Below, in pieces: positions 1-8,936 of a stretch of 36,210 nt of DNA. Each line of letters starts with the position of its first letter. Position 1 is the stretch's first letter. The notes under the pieces are model-generated. The model was not told the DNA's origin. It saw only the letters and a list, made by a program, of their open reading frames with translations, and did not search any database. Both the position numbers and the translations under genes were made by a program. The stretch is from CAG-791 sp002394525. Its GTDB lineage: Bacteria; Bacillota; Clostridia; Lachnospirales; Lachnospiraceae. The stretch is taken from the NCBI GenBank assembly GCA_946536955.1, contig CAMNFJ010000005.1, forward strand, positions 1-36,210. The letters are read 5' to 3'.

Positions 1-6
1 ATAAAT

Positions 7-62
7 TATATTAAAATATAAATATATTATTTAACAATATTAATATTTTTCTTTATTATACA
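7..62. repeat. Left copy of the window-terminal inverted repeat
   Basis: This AT-rich 56-base stretch is the reverse complement of 36155-36210 with one mismatch, at base 56. It is far more AT-rich than the coding DNA beside it. It contains no gene. It may be one copy of a dispersed repeat at which the assembly broke, or one end of a segment bounded by inverted repeats. The sequence alone does not decide. Confidence 0.9.
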
Positions 63-121
63 TGCCCGCACATGTTTTTTTGATGATCCTAATGTTGGTA
101 TTTTCTACCCGGATACTTTCC

Positions 122-154
122 AAAAAGAAAACAGTCCGCGCGGAAGCGGACTGT
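122..154 (-). terminator. Rho-independent terminator after the glyoxalase-family gene
   Basis: A perfect 9-base stem (131-139 with 146-154, core CAGTCCGC/GCGGACTG) with a 6-base loop is followed on the minus strand by TTTCTTTTT. It lies 25 bases beyond the stop codon of the gene ending at 179. Confidence 0.85.
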
Positions 155-178
155 AATAAGTGTGTGCTTCGGGACAAG

Positions 179-568
179 TTATGGCTCCCAGTAGATCGTA
201 TCCGGGTTATTCCGGTCCGGCACGATCTCGATCCAGTACTTGTCGGGATCCTCGATGAAGTAAATGCCCCGTTTTTTGTTTTCGAAGCAGATACAGCCCA
301 TTTTCTCGTGCAGGGCGTGGGCGGCCTGCATGTCGTCGGTCCGGAAAGCCAGGTGGAATTCATCGCCCAGGTCCAGAATCTCCTTCTGATCCCAGTTCCA
401 GGTCAGCTCGAGCTCGTGCTTTGATGCACCGTGGTCTCCCAGCCAGCACTGGGTGTAGTCACTGCCCTCCTTGCGGCGCAGGACCTCCAGGCCCAGGGCC
501 TCCTGATAGAATTTCAGGGATCTGTCAAGATTTGAGACATTAAAATTGTTGTGCGCGAATGCGAACAT
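179..568 (-). CDS. VOC/glyoxalase I-like metalloprotein (lactoylglutathione lyase type)
   Basis: This 129-residue protein has the beta-alpha-beta-beta-beta fold pattern of the vicinal oxygen chelate family. The four expected metal ligands are in place: His6, Glu54 (in ELELTWNW), His72 and Glu114 (in YWIEIV). The ELTWNW stretch closely matches E. coli GloA, so isomerisation of a hemithioacetal of methylglyoxal or a similar thiol adduct is the likely reaction. The thiol used is unknown. The start at 568 is chosen because AAAGGAGA lies just before it and the fold begins there. A longer frame begins at 637 in an ATGA overlap with the upstream Fic gene, but its 23 extra residues look unrelated to the domain. 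It may be cotranscribed with the Fic gene, and it has its own terminator. Confidence 0.85.
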   Translation of the reverse strand: MFAFAHNNFNVSNLDRSLKFYQEALGLEVLRRKEGSDYTQCWLGDHGASKHELELTWNWDQKEILDLGDEFHLAFRTDDMQAAHALHEKMGCICFENKKRGIYFIEDPDKYWIEIVPDRNNPDTIYWEP

Positions 569-633
569 GCTTTTCTCCTTTCCTTTGTCCAAAGGGAAAT
601 CTCTTACGTTTACCATCCTTTCAGGCTCATCAT

Positions 634-1566
634 TCATTTTGACCGCTTCCCGATGCAGTTCATGACCACGCTGACCATCATCTCCTTTTCCTCCGCCCGG
701 GATTCCGCGATCATGATGGTCAGGGCGACGAGGGTATGGTCGTCGAGCAGCTTGTCTCCGTTTTCGTCGTAGAGAACCCCGTTCCTGTCCAGAAAATACA
801 GAAACATGGTCGCGGCGATCCTCTTGTTGCCGTCCCAGAAGCTGTGGTTTTTTGTTACAAAATATAGAAGATTGGCCGCTTTTTCCTCCAGAGACGGGTA
901 GATCTCCACCCCGCCGAAGGACTGGTAGATGTTTCCGATACTGCCCTTAAAGGAACCGTCTTTTTCTCTCCCGAACAGATCCGATTCATCTCCGAACCGC
1001 ATCCGGTCAATGACCTCTCGGCACTCCTCATAGGTCAGCACATAGGCCGCGCCGGTCCCCCTGGGGCGCGTCATATTCTGATGGTCATAGGCATCCAGCA
1101 GATCCAGGGCGGAACTGTAGCTCTCGATCACGGAGAGGACCTGCCTGCTGTCCAGTGAATCCTGCGTCCTCCGCATCAGACGGACGACATCCCCCAGTTG
1201 CTTCAGGCGGGTTTCATTTGCCGCATAGCCTTTGATGATATAATCCTTCAGGACATTGTTGGCCCATTTGCGGAATGCAATACCTCTCTTTGATTTGACA
1301 CGGTAGCCAACAGAGATGATCACGTCCAGACTGTAAAAAGCCACCGGACGGTCAGAACCGGCAATTTGCAAAAAATGCAAATTGCTTTCTCTTTCCACTT
1401 CCCCTTCCTTAAAGACATTGTTAATATGCCTTGAAATGACGGAAACATCTCTGCCATATAACTCCACCATCTGAGCCTGACTCAGCCATACGGTATCCTC
1501 TTCCGGTGATATTGGAACTTCCAGACGAATAGTCCCGTCACAAAACAGTACGATCTCATTTTTCAT
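634..1566 (-). CDS. RhuM-type N-terminal domain fused to a Fic/Doc domain
   Basis: This is a 310-residue protein. Residues about 1-130 match the RhuM/virulence-protein family pattern (WLSQAQMVELYGRDVSVISRHI, then a conserved RKWANNVLKDYIIKGYA segment). Residues about 170-300 form a Fic/Doc domain with the core motif HSFWDGNKR (His241 to Arg249), where His is the general base and the DGNKR loop binds phosphate. Fic/Doc proteins transfer AMP or phosphate from a nucleotide to protein hydroxyls and often act as toxins or regulators. AAGGGAAGG precedes the ATG at 1566. No separate antitoxin gene adjoins it: upstream is the end of uvrB and downstream is the glyoxalase gene. The target is unknown. 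The fusion architecture itself is known from other bacteria. Confidence 0.85.
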   Translation of the reverse strand: MKNEIVLFCDGTIRLEVPISPEEDTVWLSQAQMVELYGRDVSVISRHINNVFKEGEVERESNLHFLQIAGSDRPVAFYSLDVIISVGYRVKSKRGIAFRKWANNVLKDYIIKGYAANETRLKQLGDVVRLMRRTQDSLDSRQVLSVIESYSSALDLLDAYDHQNMTRPRGTGAAYVLTYEECREVIDRMRFGDESDLFGREKDGSFKGSIGNIYQSFGGVEIYPSLEEKAANLLYFVTKNHSFWDGNKRIAATMFLYFLDRNGVLYDENGDKLLDDHTLVALTIMIAESRAEEKEMMVSVVMNCIGKRSK

Positions 1567-1697
1567 ATTCCTTCCCTTCAGGCTATGTATTCATAGTGAA
1601 CGTCAAAGATAATATGACTTGCACGATAATTGATGCACATGGCTTTGCCTCCCCGCAGCACCTGATCCTATAAATTTCCACAAACGTTGCCACCCGC

Positions 1698-3896
<2,199 letters not shown>

Positions 3897-3924
3897 CTGC
3901 TTCTCCTTCCCGCCTGCTGCGGGG

Positions 3925-4005
3925 TCTGTCGTCTCATTCCGCCTGCGCGAATCTGCCGTCTCATTCCGCCCTCGCGCAGCCGTCTTCTCATTCCATCTGC
4001 GCGCA
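3925..4005. repeat. Three 27-base tandem repeats in the uvrB leader
   Basis: Units 3925-3951, 3952-3978 and 3979-4005 share the core GTCTCATTCCGCC. The unit is nine codons long and the frame of uvrB is open through it, but no start codon with a ribosome binding site lies upstream, so it is taken as untranslated leader. Confidence 0.75.
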
Positions 4006-4046
4006 GCTGCTCTCAGCGCGGCCCTGCCCGGGACTCCGCATGTTAT

Positions 4047-4060
4047 CGAACATATGTTGT
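4047..4060 (-). promoter_or_regulatory. LexA (SOS/DinR) box of uvrB
   Basis: The plus strand reads CGAACATATGTTGT, one base away from the Gram-positive LexA operator CGAAC-N4-GTTCG within the GAAC-N4-GTTC core. It lies just downstream of the predicted -10 box, over the transcription start region, which is a usual place for LexA repression. Confidence 0.8.
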
Positions 4061-4070
4061 ACAGAGTATC

Positions 4071-4099
4071 AGTATAACATATCTGCCGGTGCATGAAAA
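4071..4099 (-). promoter_or_regulatory. Predicted sigma-A promoter of uvrB
   Basis: On the minus strand TTTTCA (4094-4099) and TATACT (4071-4076) are separated by 17 bases. Transcription would start near 4064, giving a leader of about 165 bases that contains the LexA box and the 27-base repeats. Confidence 0.6.
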
Positions 4100-4136
4100 G
4101 CGGAGTCCCGGCATGAGAAAATTTTTTCCACCATAG

Positions 4137-4170
4137 AAAAAGCGGGGTCCCGCACAAGTCGGGATCCCGC
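4137..4170 (-). terminator. Terminator of the S1 gene, possibly bidirectional
   Basis: The arms GCGGGGTCCCG (4142-4152) and CGGGATCCCGC (4160-4170) pair at 10 of 11 positions. The minus strand continues with TTTTTC and the plus strand has TTTTTT four bases after the stem, so it could stop transcription in both directions. It lies about 70 bases past the S1 stop codon and insulates the uvrB promoter. Confidence 0.8.
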
Positions 4171-4190
4171 ATACTTTTTTAAAAAAGATA

Positions 4191-4239
4191 TTCAGATCAC
4201 GCAAAAACGCCTCGCGGTCGTGGCGGTCTGAACTGTAAG
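4191..4239. repeat. Family C repeat copy after the S1 gene
   Basis: TTCAGA (4191-4196) and TCTGAA (4227-4232) bracket a segment containing GCAAAAACGCCTCGCG and ending in TGAACTGTAAGG. The same blocks occur at 8894-8935 at the end of the GNAT gene, in the same order and with similar spacing. Confidence 0.65.
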
Positions 4240-4241
4240 GA

Positions 4242-5147
4242 TCAGTCAAATTTGAAGCCCTTGAGCAGGTCGCCCAGGCTGGTGGTGGCATTCTCCTTGG
4301 TGGTGTACTTGGAGATGTCGACCGCCTCCTCCTTGTCCTGGACCGGAGCATCCTCGAGGGCCTTCATGCTCAGGCTGATCTTGCCGTCGGCCACCTTGGT
4401 GATCCTGACCTTGACCTTCTCGCCTTCCTTGACCACTTCCGCGGGATTGTTGACCCGCTTCTGGCTCATCTGGGAGATATGGACCAGGCCGCTGATGCCG
4501 TCGCCCAAGTCTACAAAGGCGCCGTAGGGCTTGATGGTCTCGACCGTGCCTTCCAGGACGGTCCCGACCTGCATGGCATCGATCCTGCGCCTGCGCTCCT
4601 CCCTGCGGCGGTCACGGGCGACCTCACGGCCGGACAGGACCAGACGCTTCTTTTCGGGATCACAGGTGATGATGCGGACATCGACATCCTTGTCGATCCA
4701 GTCCGCCGTATTTTCCACATAGGCATCGCTGAGCTGGGAGGCGGGGATAAAGGCCCGGATCCCCTCGACATAGGTGACGACGCCGGCCTTGACCGTCTCC
4801 AGGATCTGGACGGTGATGACCTCTTTGTTATCCATCATCTCCTGCAGCTTTTCCCAGGCCAGGACATCGATGGCGGCTTTTCTGGAGAGCGCGATGCTTC
4901 CGTCGCCGTTGTCCATCTTGAGGATGGCCGCCTTGATCGCATCGCCCTCATGCACGTCCTGCACTACGTTGAAGGTGGGATCGTTGCTCATATCCTGATT
5001 GCGGATAAAGCCCTGTGTATAATATTTCAGATCGACCGTCACGCCGTCATCGCTGATTCCGATCACGGTGCCGTCTACGATATCGCCGACATGGAGTTCG
5101 CGGAAGGAAGCCTCCAGCTCCTCTTTGAAATCATTCATTGTTTCCAT
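4242..5147 (-). CDS. Three-domain S1 RNA-binding protein (ribosomal protein S1-like)
   Basis: This 301-residue protein has three S1 OB-fold domains at about residues 18-91, 108-174 and 193-263. The third is the most typical (VGTVLEGTVETIKPYGAFVDLG ... GLVHISQMS is the family pattern). The Arg-rich linker RDRRREERRRR precedes it. Such proteins bind single-stranded mRNA and are usually annotated as ribosomal protein S1 in Firmicutes, though they are shorter than the six-domain enterobacterial S1. GAAAGGGGAA lies a few bases before the ATG at 5147. An alternative ATG at 5138 is too far from it. A strong hairpin (5166-5190) sits directly before the ribosome binding site and could matter for control. 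The gene has its own terminator. Confidence 0.9.
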   Translation of the reverse strand: METMNDFKEELEASFRELHVGDIVDGTVIGISDDGVTVDLKYYTQGFIRNQDMSNDPTFNVVQDVHEGDAIKAAILKMDNGDGSIALSRKAAIDVLAWEKLQEMMDNKEVITVQILETVKAGVVTYVEGIRAFIPASQLSDAYVENTADWIDKDVDVRIITCDPEKKRLVLSGREVARDRRREERRRRIDAMQVGTVLEGTVETIKPYGAFVDLGDGISGLVHISQMSQKRVNNPAEVVKEGEKVKVRITKVADGKISLSMKALEDAPVQDKEEAVDISKYTTKENATTSLGDLLKGFKFD

Positions 5148-5165
5148 ATATTCCCCTTTCAAAGC

Positions 5166-5190
5166 GCCGGGACTCCGAAGAGGTCCCGGC
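5166..5190 (-). promoter_or_regulatory. Leader hairpin directly upstream of the S1 gene
   Basis: GCCGGGAC (5166-5173) and GTCCCGGC (5183-5190) form a perfect 8-base stem with a 9-base loop. On the minus strand only TTT follows before the ribosome binding site, so this is a weak terminator at best. It may be an attenuator, an mRNA-protecting stem, or a site for autoregulation. The role is inference. Confidence 0.5.
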
Positions 5191-5214
5191 ACGCGGTTTC
5201 AAATCATCTGAAAT

Positions 5215-5375
5215 GGTAACTATTCAGCCCCCCATATTGCAGGTGCTTCGCGCCTGCAATCCTGGGCTGACAGAGGCGCTGCGCGCCTTGTCCGCCCCGC
5301 AGGAATGTGCCTCATTTGTCCAAAATGCAAGCATTTTGCCCTGCATGATGCCCATTCCTGCGGGGTGCTGAACAG
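5215..5375. repeat. About 160-base MITE-like palindromic element
   Basis: The ends are near-inverted: it begins GGTAACTATTCAGCCCC and ends GGGGTGCTGAACAG. Inside are nested stems: AGCCC/GGGCT (5226-5230, 5264-5268) around ATTGCAGG/CCTGCAAT (5236-5243, 5253-5260), and CCCCGCAGGAATG/CATTCCTGCGGGG (5295-5307, 5353-5365) around AAAATGC/GCATTTT. It fills the space between the SH3 gene and the S1 gene. No protein is encoded. The TTCAG end resembles the family C repeats. Confidence 0.7.
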
Positions 5376-5385
5376 ATATTTAAAA

Positions 5386-6276
5386 TTACGGGATCTGGAT
5401 GTAGCCGTATGTGGGCTGTCCCTGAAGCCAGACAGAGACTCTGTGCCAGCCATTGCCCTGCTCGGCAGCCTCTTCGATGGCAACTGTCCAGCCTGCGTCT
5501 CCGGAGATGTCCATGACATGCTCGGAATCCGTGGAGGGCTCCGCGTACATGGTCATATCCTCTGTGATCGTGTAGGTGTCACCGGCATTCATAACGGTCG
5601 TGGAAGTGACAGCGCCTGCCTGAGCGGGAGCGGCTTCAGCCTCTGCGCCCTCGACTGCCTCGGCCTCTGTGCCTTCAACAGCCTCGGCCTCTGTGCCTTC
5701 AACAGCCTCTGCCTCTGCGCCTTCGACTGCCTCTGCCTCAACAGGCTCAAGTGCTTCGATCTCCTCGCCTTCACCGGCTTCGATGGTCTCAGCCTCTGCG
5801 CCCTCGACTGCCTCAGCCTCTTCGCCTTCGACTGCCTCAGCCTCTGCGCCTTCAACTGCCTCAGCCTCTTCGCCTTCAACTGCCTCGGTCTCTTCGCCTT
5901 CGACTGCCTCGGCCTCTTCGTCTGCAGCGGCCAGGGTCTCAGCCTCGACTGCCGTAGCGCCCTCTTCCGCGGGAGCAGCTTCCACAGCAGCGGCTCCGGT
6001 CGCTCCAGCTGCAGCGGTCGTCTCGCCATCACCGGATCCGGACCGGAGCCAGATCACAAGGCCGACAACAGCCAGGACTGCGATCACGCCGAGAAGGAGC
6101 ATGGCATTCTGCCTGTTCTCTTTGCGCTGCTTATCCCTCTCAGACAGAGGCGCTGCAGCCTTGCGGGGCTCCCTGACGGTCTCCTCGACCTCATCGTATT
6201 CGTCCTCGACGATCCTCTGGGTCTTGGCCTCTTCCGGCTTCTGGTTGTTATTTCTCTTTCTCTTGTTGTTAGCCAT
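5386..6276 (-). CDS. Membrane-anchored SH3-like protein with Ala-Glu octapeptide repeats
   Basis: This is a 296-residue protein of unknown role. A lysine- and asparagine-rich cytoplasmic head is followed by one membrane segment (about 59-77, MLLLGVIAVLAVVGLVIWL) and then a long acidic extracytoplasmic stalk. The stalk (about 121-216) consists mainly of the octapeptide AEAVEGxE, about ten copies, encoded by 24-base DNA repeats. The C-terminal 60 residues resemble a bacterial SH3 domain (YTITEDMTMYAEPSTDSEHV ... GYIQIP), which in other proteins binds cell-wall peptide. The start at 6276 is chosen because AGGAGG lies six bases upstream. The ATG six bases earlier touches that site. The likely picture is a wall-sensing or wall-binding protein on a stalk (inference). 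Repeat number may vary between strains. Confidence 0.8.
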   Translation of the reverse strand: MANNKRKRNNNQKPEEAKTQRIVEDEYDEVEETVREPRKAAAPLSERDKQRKENRQNAMLLLGVIAVLAVVGLVIWLRSGSGDGETTAAAGATGAAAVEAAPAEEGATAVEAETLAAADEEAEAVEGEETEAVEGEEAEAVEGAEAEAVEGEEAEAVEGAEAETIEAGEGEEIEALEPVEAEAVEGAEAEAVEGTEAEAVEGTEAEAVEGAEAEAAPAQAGAVTSTTVMNAGDTYTITEDMTMYAEPSTDSEHVMDISGDAGWTVAIEEAAEQGNGWHRVSVWLQGQPTYGYIQIP

Positions 6277-6603
6277 TTTCATCCTCCTGTTGGCCGCTTT
6301 TCCGCCGTATTCCCTGCCCGGCGGGATTAAGAACTAATGCGCGCTGATTTCAGGGGCACGCCATGCAGCAGCTGTTCTTGCTGTGCGCCATCGTTTTCTA
6401 TTGTAACATAAAACAGTGCGGCGGGAACCACCTGTTTATTACTTTTATAAGCCCCGAAGCCCTTCTATTGTAATCCCGGATGCACTGCCGGAATCCGCTG
6501 TAAATCAGGTCTTCAGCGCTGCCGGCAAAGATTTCCAGAAGCTCCTGTGCGCCAGGATCCGGCCGGCAGAGAATTACCGGACCTCCTGAGCGGCAGGATC
6601 CCG
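6277..6603. other. Gene-free spacer between uppP and the SH3 gene
   Basis: I see no convincing gene in it. A short minus-strand frame overlaps the uppP stop but matches nothing I know. The 11-mer TTACAATAGAA occurs twice on the minus strand (about 6396-6406 and 6461-6471). The copy nearer the SH3 gene could be a -10 region (TATGTTACAAT), but no good -35 box is visible. Confidence 0.5.
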
Positions 6604-7437
6604 TCATCTTCTCACGAACACGAAATAAAGGATCACGACCGCTCCCAGAATGATCCTGTACCAGCCAAAGACCCGGAAGTCATGTCTGCGGATATAGCCC
6701 ATCAGAAACCGGATCACCAGCACGGATACGACAAAGGCGACGGCCATGCCGACTGCCAGGATGGCATATTCCATGGCCGAAAAATACAGGCCGTATTTGA
6801 CGATCTTGAGCAGGCTGGCCCCGAACATCACGGGGATGGCCAGGATAAAGGTAAACTGAGCCGCCACTGTGCGGGAGACGCCGATCATGATCCCGCCCAG
6901 GATCGTCGCCCCGGACCTGGAGGTCCCGGGAAAGATGGCGGCGATCAGCTGAAAGAGGCCGATGATGAGAGCCTCGCGGTAGGTCAGGTCCCGCAGCCTT
7001 CTGGTGACGGGCTTTCTGCCCGCGTTCCGCTTCTCGATCACCAGAAAGGCGACGCCGACCAGGATCAGCATGATCGAAACGACCATCCAGTTGTAAAAAT
7101 GGGCGTCCAGCCAGTCATCCGCCAGGATCCCCACCACAGCGGCGGGCAGGCAGGCGGCGACCGCCTTGCACCAGAGGGAGATCGTATCTTTGTCCACCGT
7201 GATTTTTCCGGTCTCCGTGCTGCGCTTAAAGGGCCAGATTGTGTTCCAGTACAGGAGCACGACCGCCAGGATCGCGCCCAGCTGGATCACGACCAGAAAG
7301 ACCTGCCAGAACAGGTCGGAGACGCGGAGCTTCACAAATTCTCCCAGCAGGATCATATGGCCGGTGCTGCTGACCGGCAGCCATTCCGTGATTCCTTCGA
7401 CAAGGCCGTACAATGCGGCTTTTAACAGTTCAGTCAT
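6604..7437 (-). CDS. uppP: Undecaprenyl-diphosphatase (UppP/BacA family)
   Basis: This integral membrane enzyme removes a phosphate from undecaprenyl diphosphate so that the lipid carrier can be reused for cell wall synthesis. The protein is 277 residues, the normal length. It has many hydrophobic segments and both family signatures: EGITEWLPVSSTGH (14-27) and PGTSRSG (170-176). Arg174 and the Glu and His of the first motif are the expected catalytic residues. AAAAGGAG precedes the ATG. The upstream gene encodes an aminotransferase, with a palindromic repeat between them. Members of this family can confer bacitracin tolerance. Confidence 0.96.
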   Translation of the reverse strand: MTELLKAALYGLVEGITEWLPVSSTGHMILLGEFVKLRVSDLFWQVFLVVIQLGAILAVVLLYWNTIWPFKRSTETGKITVDKDTISLWCKAVAACLPAAVVGILADDWLDAHFYNWMVVSIMLILVGVAFLVIEKRNAGRKPVTRRLRDLTYREALIIGLFQLIAAIFPGTSRSGATILGGIMIGVSRTVAAQFTFILAIPVMFGASLLKIVKYGLYFSAMEYAILAVGMAVAFVVSVLVIRFLMGYIRRHDFRVFGWYRIILGAVVILYFVFVRR

Positions 7438-7474
7438 TCAATCCACTCCTTTTACAGGTCGTGTGCTATATGAT

Positions 7475-7532
7475 GTGACGGAGACAGGCGCCGGGTCACG
7501 CCAAAGTGCCGTACCTGTCTCCCGGTTCGTCA
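7475..7532. repeat. Family A palindromic repeat between the aminotransferase gene and uppP
   Basis: GGAGACAGG (7480-7488) and CCTGTCTCC (7514-7522) form a 9-base stem. The internal GTCACGCCAAAGTGC matches the tandem element at 16207-16296, so this is a diverged copy of the same family. Confidence 0.65.
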
Positions 7533-7542
7533 GTTTCTCCGG

Positions 7543-8736
7543 TCACCTGTCCGGATACTCGGTCTCCACGAAGCGGCGGATAGCGGCCAGGGACCGTCTG
7601 ACCTTGTCCGTGTCCACGCAGTAGGCCACGCGGAAGAAGCCGGGCGCGTGGAAGCCGTCTCCGGGCACGAAGACCAGGTCGTACTTGAGGGCCTTTTTGC
7701 AGAAGGCGACCGCGTCATCCTCCAGGGCCTTGGGCATGATGTAGAAGGTGCCGCCCGGACGGGGGACCGTGAAGCCCAGCTCCTTGAAGGTGTCATAGAG
7801 CAGGTTCATGTTGGTCTCGTAGACAGACAGATCCGAGGTTTCCTCCAGGCACTCCGCTGCCGCCAGCATGGGAAGGGAGGAGGGGCAGTTGTGGCCCAGT
7901 CCGCGGGAGATCTGGCCCATCATGGCGACCATCTTGTCCGCCTGCTCGCAGTCCGGGTTGACCGCCACATAGCCGACACGCTCGCCGGGAATGGAGAGGG
8001 ACTTGGAGAAGGAGTAGCAGGTCAGTGTGTGCGGATAGAATTTCGCGGGATAGGCCTGCTTCTTTCCGTCAAAGACGATCTCGCGGTAGGGCTCGTCGGA
8101 GATCAGGAAGATCGTGTGCCCGTACTGGGCGGACTTCTGCGTCAGCACCTGAGCCAGGCGCTCCAGGGTCTCCTCTGTGTAGACAGCGCCCGAGGGGTTG
8201 TTGGGGGTATTGATCAGGACTGCCGCCGTCTTTTCACTGAAGACTGCCTCGGCGGCGTCGAAGTTGATCTGGAAATCGTCCTCCTTGATGGGCACCATGC
8301 GGAGCTCGGCCCCGGTCCCCTTGATATAGGGATCGTACTCGGAGAAATAGGGGGCGAAGACCATGACCTCCTCGCCGGGCTCGACCACACAGCGGAGGGC
8401 ATGGGCGATGGCGCCCGCCGCGCCGGAGGTCGGGAAGATGTGGCCGGCCTCATAGGCCATGCCGAAACGCCTGTTGAGGGACCGGGCGACCTTCTCCTTG
8501 ACTCTGGGGTCTCCCATGGTCGGATTGTAGCCGTGCAGGGTCAGGGGTTCCTCCTCCTGCAGGAGCCTGACGGACACATCCCTGTAGCTGTCCGGCGCAG
8601 GCACAGACGGATTGCCCAGGCTGAAATCAAAGACATTGTCATACCCGATCTCTTTTCCGCGCGCGGTCGCGTACTCCGACAGCTCACGGATCACCGATTT
8701 GTTCTCAAGCATGGCAAGGTATTCCCGATTGATCAT
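7543..8736 (-). CDS. PLP-dependent class I/II aminotransferase
   Basis: A 397-residue fold-type I aminotransferase. The PLP lysine is Lys245 in YSFSKSLSIPGERVGY. Also visible are Asn180 in NTPNNPSG, Asp214 in ISDEPY, and the carboxylate-binding arginine Arg369 in FFRVAYC. The pattern fits the aspartate/aromatic/alanine group common in Clostridia. The exact amino donor cannot be read from the sequence. The start at 8736 is preceded by AAAAAGGAGG. The upstream frame extension runs through a hairpin and is not used. It is followed by uppP about 105 bases away, with a repeat between. The pairing with uppP has no obvious pathway meaning. Confidence 0.93.
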   Translation of the reverse strand: MINREYLAMLENKSVIRELSEYATARGKEIGYDNVFDFSLGNPSVPAPDSYRDVSVRLLQEEEPLTLHGYNPTMGDPRVKEKVARSLNRRFGMAYEAGHIFPTSGAAGAIAHALRCVVEPGEEVMVFAPYFSEYDPYIKGTGAELRMVPIKEDDFQINFDAAEAVFSEKTAAVLINTPNNPSGAVYTEETLERLAQVLTQKSAQYGHTIFLISDEPYREIVFDGKKQAYPAKFYPHTLTCYSFSKSLSIPGERVGYVAVNPDCEQADKMVAMMGQISRGLGHNCPSSLPMLAAAECLEETSDLSVYETNMNLLYDTFKELGFTVPRPGGTFYIMPKALEDDAVAFCKKALKYDLVFVPGDGFHAPGFFRVAYCVDTDKVRRSLAAIRRFVETEYPDR

Positions 8737-8778
8737 TTTAGATACCTCCTTTTTCGGGTATGTGGATATGGAAAATAA

Positions 8779-8819
8779 GTTACATGTACACGCCCCCTCG
8801 AAGGGCGTGTACATGTAAC
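8779..8819 (-). terminator. Strong 17-base hairpin, probable terminator after the GNAT gene
   Basis: GTTACATGTACACGCCC (8779-8795) pairs perfectly with 8803-8819 around a 7-base loop. The minus strand continues CTTATTTTCC, a weak T tract. It also resembles the ends of the family C repeats (GTTAC). A second 10-base palindrome (8823-8832/8854-8863) and a 9-base one (8876-8884/8894-8902) lie directly next to it. Confidence 0.55.
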
Positions 8820-8865
8820 GTTGCGCGCGGCGATTCCAATACGCTTTTGCGTGCGCCGCGCGCCG

Positions 8866-8936
8866 TTAAACTCGGGTTTTGCGCAAAGAGCGTGCGCAAA
8901 ACGCCTCGCGTTTCAGGTGGGCCTGAACTGTAACGA
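8866..8936. repeat. Family C repeat forming the 3' end of the GNAT gene
   Basis: The plus strand has GTTTTGCGC (8876-8884)/GCGCAAAAC (8894-8902), then GCCTCGCG and GGGCCTGAACTGTAACG. The blocks GCAAAACGCCTCGCG and TGAACTGTAA are shared with 4191-4239. It is translated here as the end of the acetyltransferase. Confidence 0.65.

Noticed and set aside
5664..5930. CRISPR-like regular repeats
   Set aside because: The 24-base repeats have no unique spacers and are coding repeats of an Ala-Glu stalk.
5305..6330. Cys/Leu-rich repeat protein frame on the plus strand
   Set aside because: The CLxLxAF repeats are the antisense reading of the 24-base repeats that encode AEAVEGxE. The minus-strand frame has a ribosome binding site, a membrane anchor and an SH3 end.
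6398..6607. 69-codon frame after uppP
   Set aside because: It overlaps the uppP stop, has no recognisable domain, and its distal part runs through likely promoter sequence of the SH3 gene.
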